Assembly (NCBI GenBank): GCA_014804385.1
Contig: JAAUZW010000015.1
Coordinates: 67,001-72,430, forward strand
Direction: 5' to 3'
Origin: Lachnospiraceae bacterium
GTDB lineage: Bacteria; Bacillota; Clostridia; Lachnospirales; Lachnospiraceae
Length of the DNA: 5,430 bases
Of the stretch, positions 1 to 4,998 are shown one piece after another (position 1 is the first letter of the stretch; each line of letters opens with the position of its first letter). Below the pieces are notes generated by a model. That model had not been told where the DNA came from. It did not search any database and saw nothing but the letters and a program-made list of their open reading frames with translations. Position numbers and translations under genes: made by a program.

Positions 1-1
1 C

Positions 2-1612
2 AACGGGGACGGCATTGGCGATATCCCGGGCATTATCAGCAAATTGGATTATCTGCACGATCTGGGCGTGGACATTGTCTGGCTGTCTCCCTGTTACAAG
101 TCGCCCCTGGCTGACCAGGGGTATGACATCTCGGATTATTACAGCATCGATCCCCGGTTCGGCACTATGGAGGACATGGATCGGCTGATCGCCGAGGCAA
201 AAAAGAGAAATATGTACATATTGATGGATCTGGTGGTAAACCACTGTTCCGACGAGCATGAGTGGTTTCAGAAGGCCTGCGAAGACCCGGAGGGAAAATA
301 CGGCCGTTATTTTTACTTGAGAGATAAAAAGGAAGGCGGGTTGCCCACCAACTGGCGTTCTTATTTCGGCGGCCCTGTGTGGGATGATCTGCCGGGCACC
401 GATAAGCAGTACCTTCATGTGTTTCATAAAAAGCAGCCCGATCTGAACTGGGAAAATCCCGAGCTGCGGGAGGAAGTATATAAGAACATCAACTGGTGGC
501 TGGACAAAGGTCTGGGCGGCTTTCGCATAGACGCCATTATCAATATCAAAAAGGCGCTGCCCCTTCATGATTATACGCCTGATCGGGAAGACGGGCTTTG
601 CAGTATTTTTGCCATGCTGCAGGAGGCGAAGGGGATCGGAGAGTTTCTGGGGGAGATGCGAGACCGCACCTTCAAGAAATATGACGCTTTTTCCGTGGGA
701 GAGGTATTCAACGAAAAGCCGGAGGAGATACCGGACTTTATCGGGGACAACGGCTATTTTTCCAGCATGTTTGATTTTAATGAAACCATATTCGGGCACA
801 GCCCAAAGGGCTGGTATGACGCAAAACCCATTACCCCGGATGATTACAAGAGATGTTGCTTTGAGTCGCAGGCGAAGGTGAAAGAAATCGGATTTTTGTC
901 CAACATTATCGAAAACCACGATGAGCCGAGGGGCGTCAGTCGTTATATTCCTGAGGGAGACTGTTGCCTGGAGAGTAAAAAAATGCTGGCGGCATTAAAT
1001 TTCCTGCTGCGGGGACTTCCTTTTATCTATCAGGGACAGGAACTGGGGATGGAGAACGTGTCCATCTCCTCCATTGACGAGGTGGACGATATTTCCGCCC
1101 GGGATGAGTATAATGTGGCGCTGGAAGCGGGCCTCTCCCCAGAGGAGGCGCTGCGGGTGATTGCCAAGTCCAGCCGGGATAACGCCCGCACACCGATGCA
1201 GTGGACAGACGGGGAGAACGCCGGATTTACGGCCGGGACGCCCTGGCTTAAGGTCAATCCGAACTATACGGACATCAATGTGGAAGCGGAACTTGCCGAT
1301 GAAAATTCTGTACTGCATTTTTACAAAAAGCTGATTGCTCTTCGAAAAGACCCGGCTTACAAAGAGACTGTCGTGTACGGGGCTCTCGAACCGGTGTGGG
1401 AAGAAAAGCACAATTTGATGGCATACTACAGAAAAGGAGATAAGACTTTGCTGGTGGTCGGCAATTACCAGAGACAGGAGCAGGAGATCGCGCTCCCGGC
1501 GGCTTATCGGAAAGTGCTGTTAAATAACTATGCGGATATCGTGGAGGAGAACGGGAAGATCCGCCTGCACGGTTATCAGGTATTGATTTTGGAGATGGAG
1601 GAATCATTATGA
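2..1612 (+). CDS. GH13_31 alpha-glucosidase, probably exo-alpha-1,4-glucosidase type (5' end cut by window)
   Basis: A retaining alpha-glucosidase expected to release glucose from the non-reducing end of short alpha-glucans in the cytoplasm. 536 codons are visible. The frame is open to the left edge and begins inside the calcium-loop motif NGDGIGD, so about 22 residues are missing by comparison with the downstream paralogue. The TTG at 44 is internal and is not the start. Visible (beta/alpha)8-barrel motifs, numbered in the partial protein, are region I DLVVNH, the GH13_31 signature QPDLN, region II GFRIDAI with nucleophile Asp177, region III VGEVF with acid/base Glu234, and region IV ENHDEP with Asp307. 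The C-terminal ~80 residues form the usual beta domain. The residue after the nucleophile is Ala, as in alpha-1,4-specific members, whereas oligo-1,6-glucosidases have Val; the substrate call is therefore an inference. The stop overlaps the next start (ATGA), so the two genes are co-transcribed and probably translationally coupled. Family assignment is secure; exact substrate is not. Confidence 0.93.
   Translation, partial: NGDGIGDIPGIISKLDYLHDLGVDIVWLSPCYKSPLADQGYDISDYYSIDPRFGTMEDMDRLIAEAKKRNMYILMDLVVNHCSDEHEWFQKACEDPEGKYGRYFYLRDKKEGGLPTNWRSYFGGPVWDDLPGTDKQYLHVFHKKQPDLNWENPELREEVYKNINWWLDKGLGGFRIDAIINIKKALPLHDYTPDREDGLCSIFAMLQEAKGIGEFLGEMRDRTFKKYDAFSVGEVFNEKPEEIPDFIGDNGYFSSMFDFNETIFGHSPKGWYDAKPITPDDYKRCCFESQAKVKEIGFLSNIIENHDEPRGVSRYIPEGDCCLESKKMLAALNFLLRGLPFIYQGQELGMENVSISSIDEVDDISARDEYNVALEAGLSPEEALRVIAKSSRDNARTPMQWTDGENAGFTAGTPWLKVNPNYTDINVEAELADENSVLHFYKKLIALRKDPAYKETVVYGALEPVWEEKHNLMAYYRKGDKTLLVVGNYQRQEQEIALPAAYRKVLLNNYADIVEENGKIRLHGYQVLILEMEESL
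1597..1601 (+). promoter_or_regulatory. Ribosome-binding site of the second GH13 gene, inside the first
   Basis: GGAGG lies 7 bases before the ATG at 1609 and within the last codons of the upstream hydrolase. The two reading frames share ATGA (1609-1612). This arrangement fixes the start of the second gene and predicts coupled translation. Confidence 0.8.
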
Positions 1613-3276
1613 ACAGAACGTGGTGGAAGGAAGCGGTTATTTATCAGATTTACCCTCGCAGCTTTATGGACAGCAACGGGGATGGCATTGGAGATATTCA
1701 GGGGATCATCAGCAGGCTGGACTACTTGAAATATCTGGGGATTGACGTGATCTGGCTTTCTCCTGTATACAAGTCTCCCAATGACGACAACGGTTACGAT
1801 ATCAGTGATTACCGGGCGATCATGGATGAGTTCGGCACCATGGAGGATTTTGACGCGCTGCTTGCGGGCGCTCATGAGCGCGGCATCCGCATCGTCATGG
1901 ATTTGGTGGTGAACCATACTTCTGATGAACATAAGTGGTTCCTGGAGAGCCGCAGGTCCAAAGACAACGAATATCGGGATTATTATATCTGGCGCGAGGG
2001 GAAGGATGCTCAGACCCCGCCCAACAACTGGGGTTCCTGCTTCGGTGGCTCCGCCTGGCAGTATGACGAGGAGACGGCGATGTACTACCTGCATCTCTTT
2101 TCCCAAAAGCAGCCCGACTTAAACTGGGATAATCCCAAAGTGCGGGAGGAAGTCTTCGATATGATGAGATGGTGGTGCGACAAGGGCATCGATGGTTTCC
2201 GCATGGATGTGATCAGTATGATCTCCAAGACAGCCCAGATGCCTGACGGGGAGGTAAACGGCCTGTATGGGGATTTCGGCCCTTACTGTGTCCATGGCCC
2301 CAACGTCCATAAGTATCTGCAGGAAATGAATGAGAAGGTGCTCTCCAGGTATGACATTATGACTGTGGGCGAGACAGCCGGCGTGACCACCGAGCTGGCG
2401 CAACAGTATGCCGGGGAGGATGCCAACGAGTTGAATATGGTGTTTCAGTTCGAGCATGTGGAGGGCGACGGCAAGTACGGGAAATGGACGGATGAGAAAA
2501 TGCCTCTCACAACCCTAAAGAAGACCTTATCCCGCTGGCAGACCGAGCTGTATGGGAAGGCATGGAACAGTCTGTTTTGGGACAATCACGACCAGCCCAG
2601 AGCCGTGTCCCGCTTCGGGGACGACAGACCTCAGTATCGGGAGATGTCTGCAAAGATGCTGGCCACCTGTCTGCATATGCTGCAGGGCACGCCTTACGTC
2701 TATCAGGGCGAGGAGCTGGGCATGACCAACTATCCTTTTAGGGCGCCCGATGATTTTCGGGATATCGAAAGTATTAACGCCTATCGGGAGTGGTGCGCTG
2801 AGGGACAGCTCTCCCATGAGACATTCTGGCCCTGCATCACCTTCAAGAGCCGGGATAATGCCAGGACGCCGGTGCAGTGGGACGATTCCGAGAATGCCGG
2901 ATTTACCACGGGAACGCCATGGATCGCTGTGAATCCCAACTATAAGGAGATCAACGCCAAAGCGGAGACGGCGGATCCCGATTCTGTGTTTCACTACTAT
3001 AAAAAGCTGATCGCGCTGCGAAAGCAGAATTCGGTTATGGTGTACGGGAAATATGAACCGCGTCTTATGGAAAGCGAAGAACTTTTCGTCTATACCAGAA
3101 CTTTAGAAGAAACGAAATTGCTTGTGGTGTGCAGCTTCTGTGACCATGAGACGACATTTGCCATCCCGGAAGAATTTCAGGGTGCGCCCTGCCTGATCTC
3201 CAACAGGGAGCGCAGCTACGAGGGCGCGGAAATTACGCTGGAGGCGTATGAGGCGTTTGTACTGTATAAAAAATAA
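1609..3276 (+). CDS. GH13_31 oligo-1,6-glucosidase-like alpha-glucosidase
   Basis: A complete 555-residue enzyme, the normal length for oligo-1,6-glucosidases, predicted to cleave alpha-1,6 bonds of isomaltose, panose and small limit dextrins in the cytoplasm; there is no signal peptide. The N-terminus WWKEAVIYQIYPRSF is typical of the family. Asp21, Asn23, Asp25, Ile27 and Asp29 form the calcium loop DSNGDGIGD. Region I is DLVVNHTSDEH, QPDLN marks GH13_31, region II is GFRMDVI with nucleophile Asp200 and Val201, region III is VGET with Glu255, and region IV is DNHDQPR with Asp328. These positions agree closely with the known Bacillus enzymes. Val201 after the nucleophile is the residue associated with alpha-1,6 activity, in contrast with Ala in the upstream paralogue. 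No convincing plus-strand terminator follows the stop. A trehalose-6-phosphate hydrolase or dextran glucosidase role is possible but less likely. Confidence 0.93.
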   Translation: MNRTWWKEAVIYQIYPRSFMDSNGDGIGDIQGIISRLDYLKYLGIDVIWLSPVYKSPNDDNGYDISDYRAIMDEFGTMEDFDALLAGAHERGIRIVMDLVVNHTSDEHKWFLESRRSKDNEYRDYYIWREGKDAQTPPNNWGSCFGGSAWQYDEETAMYYLHLFSQKQPDLNWDNPKVREEVFDMMRWWCDKGIDGFRMDVISMISKTAQMPDGEVNGLYGDFGPYCVHGPNVHKYLQEMNEKVLSRYDIMTVGETAGVTTELAQQYAGEDANELNMVFQFEHVEGDGKYGKWTDEKMPLTTLKKTLSRWQTELYGKAWNSLFWDNHDQPRAVSRFGDDRPQYREMSAKMLATCLHMLQGTPYVYQGEELGMTNYPFRAPDDFRDIESINAYREWCAEGQLSHETFWPCITFKSRDNARTPVQWDDSENAGFTTGTPWIAVNPNYKEINAKAETADPDSVFHYYKKLIALRKQNSVMVYGKYEPRLMESEELFVYTRTLEETKLLVVCSFCDHETTFAIPEEFQGAPCLISNRERSYEGAEITLEAYEAFVLYKK

Positions 3277-3299
3277 CGGCCGATCTTTAAAAACCGGCC
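3268..3299 (-). terminator. Rho-independent terminator of the minus-strand small gene
   Basis: On the minus strand a GC-only 5-bp stem (3295-3299 with 3278-3282) encloses a 12-base loop holding the TAA stop of the small gene (3287-3289). It is followed after a short gap by six T residues (complement of 3268-3273). The T run comes from the final AAA AAA codons of the convergent hydrolase, so the terminator overlaps that gene's 3' end. On the plus strand no T run follows the stem, so it should not stop hydrolase transcription efficiently. Confidence 0.55.
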
Positions 3300-3550
3300 A
3301 TCATCATTCCTATAAGCTGATCTCGCTGTACAGCATCCTGCGCGCCTTTGACGCCGGAAGCCGCTGCGTCAAGTTCGAGTTTGTTGCTTTCGGCGAGCAT
3401 CAGCTTTCTCTGAAACTCTTTTTTGGCGTTCTCCGCTTCTTCCGCCCTGCGCTCGGCACGTGCCTGGCTGCGCAGTTTCACCGAGGTTTCCATGGAATCC
3501 AAAACCTGTTGCATTGCTGTCATTCCGTTTAAGGCCGTCATATCATTCAT
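3287..3550 (-). CDS. Small helical protein of unknown function, probable sigma-28 regulon member
   Basis: An 87-residue protein that I do not recognise. It starts at ATG (3550-3548) with AGGAG (3563-3559) 8 bases upstream, which supports this start. The ends are methionine-rich (MNDMTALNGMTAM at the N-terminus, IGMMMAGF at the C-terminus). The middle, about residues 18-65, is a highly charged Ala/Glu/Arg/Lys stretch expected to be one long amphipathic helix or coiled coil. No signal peptide, membrane segment or cysteine is visible. It stands alone, convergent with the hydrolase operon, and has its own terminator. A near-consensus sigma-28 promoter upstream links it to motility or late flagellar genes; this is the only functional clue. 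It does not match what I know of YjfB-type putative motility proteins or of FlgM. The good RBS, promoter and terminator make it a real gene rather than a chance frame. Confidence 0.78.
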   Translation of the reverse strand: MNDMTALNGMTAMQQVLDSMETSVKLRSQARAERRAEEAENAKKEFQRKLMLAESNKLELDAAASGVKGAQDAVQRDQLIGMMMAGF

Positions 3551-3558
3551 ACCGGATG

Positions 3559-3563
3559 CTCCT
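3559..3563 (-). promoter_or_regulatory. Ribosome-binding site of the minus-strand small gene
   Basis: AGGAG on the minus strand lies 8 bases before the ATG at 3550 and decides this start over the internal ATG three codons later. Confidence 0.7.
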
Positions 3564-3599
3564 GTCTGAAAATGCTGTGTTTGGTTTCTTATGTAATGT

Positions 3600-3625
3600 T
3601 TATCGGCAGCCGTAAGGGGATTTTA
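3600..3625 (-). promoter_or_regulatory. Sigma-28 (SigD/FliA-type) promoter
   Basis: On the minus strand, TAAA (complement of 3622-3625), a 14-base spacer and GCCGATAA (complement of 3600-3607) match the known Gram-positive flagellar sigma consensus TAAA-N14-16-GCCGATAT at 11 of 12 fixed positions. The expected transcription start near 3592 leaves an untranslated leader of about 40 bases before the ATG, with the RBS properly placed. A/T-rich DNA just upstream (3626-3660) could act as an UP-like element. Confidence 0.72.
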
Positions 3626-3715
3626 AAGGAAAAGTTTATAAAAATTTTCACACAATTTTAGCACTCACCTCTTGTTTTGGGGAGGCGTGCATTATCTTAC
3701 TTTATCAGGTCTCGT

Positions 3716-3738
3716 AAAGCCCATAAAATGGCGCTTTT
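3716..3738. terminator. Hairpin with short T run, possible terminator
   Basis: A 9-bp stem with one bulged C (left arm 3716-3724, right arm 3728-3737) closes on an AAA loop and ends in four Ts on the plus strand. The minus strand gives a similar hairpin ending in TTT. It sits in the gene-free stretch 3626-3844, where no gene known to need a terminator is visible, so it may be a leftover from a lost gene of the neighbouring element. Confidence 0.35.
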
Positions 3739-3790
3739 CGGGACTTTGCTATTTTCATCAGGCTTCATCAAATTGTATCATTTTTGTCGC

Positions 3791-3812
3791 AAATGGGGTA
3801 TGAAATGGGGTA
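3791..3812. repeat. Tandem 10-bp direct repeat AAATGGGGTA, period 12
   Basis: AAATGGGGTA occurs at 3791-3800 and again at 3803-3812, separated by TG. It lies 32 bases before the parM-like start, at the left end of the recognisable element remnant. Short repeats of this form are often found as recombinase arm or attachment sites, or as binding sites for a partition-gene repressor. Either role is inference. The rest of 3626-3844 shows nothing beyond the hairpins and this repeat. Confidence 0.5.
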
Positions 3813-3829
3813 CGGAAAAGAAAAGTAAG

Positions 3830-3836
3830 AAGGGAG
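3830..3836 (+). promoter_or_regulatory. Ribosome-binding site of the parM-like gene
   Basis: AAGGGAG lies 8 bases before the ATG at 3845. The signal is strong and intact, so the broken gene could still be translated if transcribed. I see no clear sigma-A promoter upstream. Confidence 0.65.
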
Positions 3837-3844
3837 ATTGACAA

Positions 3845-4357
3845 ATGGAACAGATTTACAGGATAGGAATAGATCATGGATATGGCAATATAAAGACCGC
3901 CCACCACATTTTTGAATCCGGTGTAATTGAGCGGGCAAAGGAATCAGAACTGGCAGGGATGACCGTAGAGTATGAAGGAAAATATTATGAGGTCGGCTCC
4001 ACCCACAAAGAATATCAGATGGATAAGGTATGGGATGAGGATTATTATATCCTAACGCTGGCGGCTTTGGCAAAGGAATTGAAAGAAAGGGGAGTGTGCT
4101 ATGCTTCCGTTATTCTGGCAGTGGGGCTTCCTATCAAATGGCTTGGGGAGCAGGCGGAGAGTTTTAAGAAGTACCTGCTAAAGAATAAGGAAGTGACTTT
4201 CCGGTGCAATGATATCCGGAAAAACTACCGTCTGCCCCAAAGGGGAAGGACAATCGGAGAGATGATAGCGGAGGCAAGGCGGAAATCCGGTGCTGAATGG
4301 GGCTTACTGCAAAGCAGCTCGTGTATTCCATCCTTGCCCTTGGAAGTGGCTGCCTGA
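3845..4357 (+). pseudogene. Truncated ParM/StbA-like plasmid-segregation actin, 3' part replaced
   Basis: The frame codes for 170 residues, but only about the first 123 look like a ParM/StbA-type actin of the kind found on Bacillota conjugative elements. The N-terminus IGIDHGYGNIKTAH (residues 8-21) carries the actin-fold phosphate-1 loop (Asp, Gly, Lys pattern). The stretch VILAVGLPIKW and the KNKEVTFR strand also fit the first domain. A full protein is about 300 residues. The second phosphate loop and the adenosine-binding half are absent, so ATP-driven filament formation should be lost. After about 4213 the sequence becomes unrelated, and from about 4297 the same DNA codes for a PrgI-like protein in another frame. 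The tail of this frame is therefore out-of-frame read-through. An internal deletion in an integrated element is the simplest explanation. Start and RBS are intact. The exact breakpoint within 4213-4297 cannot be placed by eye. Confidence 0.75.
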
Positions 4358-4644
4358 TCGTATTTTTACTGTATGAGAAGATAGGGCTGACCTTTAGCTG
4401 TTATGTGGCAGTCCACGTTGTTGCGCCTATCGCATTGTGCGGTTTTTATTCCTACAATGGCATGGGTTTCCGGGAAGTTTTTACGCAGTATATGAGAAGC
4501 ATTTTCAAGAATAAGCCCCTTGTCTTTAAATCCAGCGGCTACCGCGAAATGGTATCGGAGATCCGGGCAAGGGAGGAAGTGGAAAGAAAAGCGGCTACAA
4601 GGAAAGTGAAAGAGGAACGGAAGCGGATGCGGAGGGAAAAGTAA
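4297..4644 (+). pseudogene. PrgI-family conjugation membrane protein, 5'-truncated
   Basis: A 115-codon frame that resembles the C-terminal bulk of PrgI-like proteins, the small VirB3-like inner-membrane component of the Gram-positive type IV secretion machinery in Tn1549-like and related elements. Family features are the opening GLTAKQLVYS, two adjacent hydrophobic segments (about residues 8-26 and 33-51) separated by a short YEKIG turn, a YNGM stretch after the second, and a soluble basic tail ending in many Arg/Lys/Glu residues. Family members have about 20 residues before the GLT motif; here a TGA sits immediately upstream (4294-4296) and there is no RBS, so the 5' end appears lost at the junction with the parM-like fragment. 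None of its usual partners (TrbL/VirB6-like, VirB4-like, VirD4-like) is present, so it is probably non-functional. Family assignment rests on pattern recognition and is moderately sure. Confidence 0.68.
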
Positions 4645-4692
4645 AAAGCAGGATAAGAAGCCTGTTTAAATTAAAAGTGTAAATCAATATTT

Positions 4693-4721
4693 TTCCGTAG
4701 AAAAAATGATGAAAATATGAT
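4693..4721 (+). promoter_or_regulatory. Possible sigma-A promoter of the toxin-antitoxin-like pair
   Basis: TATGAT at 4716-4721 is a good -10 box. A weak TTCCGT (4693-4698) lies 17 bases upstream as the -35. A loose inverted repeat, ATATTTTTC (4687-4695) with GAAAATAT (4711-4718), overlaps it and would suit autoregulation by an antitoxin. The region is A/T-rich, so chance matches are easy. Confidence 0.4.
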
Positions 4722-4759
4722 ATGCTTGCAACAAGAGTTATAAAAAGGGAAAAGCGTAT

Positions 4760-4933
4760 ATGAAAGTTACAGAAACGACAAGAGCAGTTTATGATGCTGG
4801 CACAATAAAAATAGACGGTCTTGAACCTACGCCGGAAATGAAGGAACTGCTGGAAAAAGAAAAACGCGGTGAGATTACCATGGAAGAGATACGGGGTATA
4901 TTTAACAGCAGAAGGTACAGGATGAAGTTGTAG
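4760..4933 (+). CDS. Small VbhA-like antitoxin candidate upstream of a PIN toxin
   Basis: A 57-residue protein starting at ATG 4760, with GGGA (4747-4750) 9 bases upstream. It is acidic and basic by turns, without cysteines or membrane segments. The core from Thr15 to Arg51 resembles the short VbhA-type antitoxins: TIKIDG (residues 15-20), LEPTPEM, then a RGEITMEE turn-helix. In VbhA the inhibitory helix carries (S/T)xxxE(G/N), and here Thr15...Asp19-Gly20 fits that spacing with Asp in place of Glu. VbhA proteins classically block Fic AMP-transferases, yet no Fic gene follows; the next gene is a PIN nuclease on the same strand 65 bases on. I infer that it acts as the antitoxin of that PIN protein. 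Alternatively it could be an unrelated small protein or a leftover. The family call is uncertain; the coding call is good. Confidence 0.68.
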   Translation: MKVTETTRAVYDAGTIKIDGLEPTPEMKELLEKEKRGEITMEEIRGIFNSRRYRMKL

Positions 4934-4985
4934 GAATCTGGAAACTGTTTGAAGCATTATGAAAAAACATTATTAAGACAGCCGG

Positions 4986-4991
4986 AAGGAG
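4986..4991 (+). promoter_or_regulatory. Ribosome-binding site of the PIN-domain gene
   Basis: AAGGAG lies 7 bases before the ATG at 4999. It is a strong site, clearly better than that of the small upstream gene, and fixes the toxin start. Confidence 0.75.
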
Positions 4992-4998
4992 ACGCCAT

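Noticed and set aside
44..46. TTG at 44 as the start codon of the first hydrolase
   Set aside because: The frame is open to the left edge and codes for the conserved calcium-loop NGDGIGD before this codon; no RBS precedes it.
995..2994. Long open frames on the minus strand and in other frames across both hydrolase genes
   Set aside because: They are shadows of highly conserved GH13 coding sequence, lack RBSs and show no recognisable protein features.
1609..3276. Trehalose-6-phosphate hydrolase for the second hydrolase
   Set aside because: Such enzymes share most motifs, but the overall sequence, the tandem with an exo-alpha-glucosidase and the lack of a trehalose PTS or TreR gene in view favour oligo-1,6-glucosidase. 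It cannot be fully excluded.
3248..3532. Plus-strand frame opposite the small minus-strand gene
   Set aside because: It has no RBS and overlaps the hydrolase end; the minus-strand gene has promoter, RBS and terminator.
3287..3550. YjfB-family putative motility protein or FlgM for the small minus-strand gene
   Set aside because: The length and sigma-28 promoter would fit, but the charged Ala/Glu/Arg core does not resemble either family as I know them.
3662..3841. Plus-strand open stretch before the parM-like gene, ending KWGMKWGT-like and read as a recombinase C-terminus
   Set aside because: It has no start codon and no recognisable recombinase motif (no Arg-His-Tyr signature), so only the DNA repeat inside it was kept.
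4646..4667. Hairpin after the prgI-like gene as a terminator
   Set aside because: The 7-bp stem includes a G-T pair and only four G/C-rich pairs, and no real T run follows.
4595..4957. Minus-strand 120-codon frame across the antitoxin region
   Set aside because: It is antisense to the prgI-like 3' end and the small antitoxin gene, Phe-rich by virtue of A-rich plus-strand DNA, and has no RBS.
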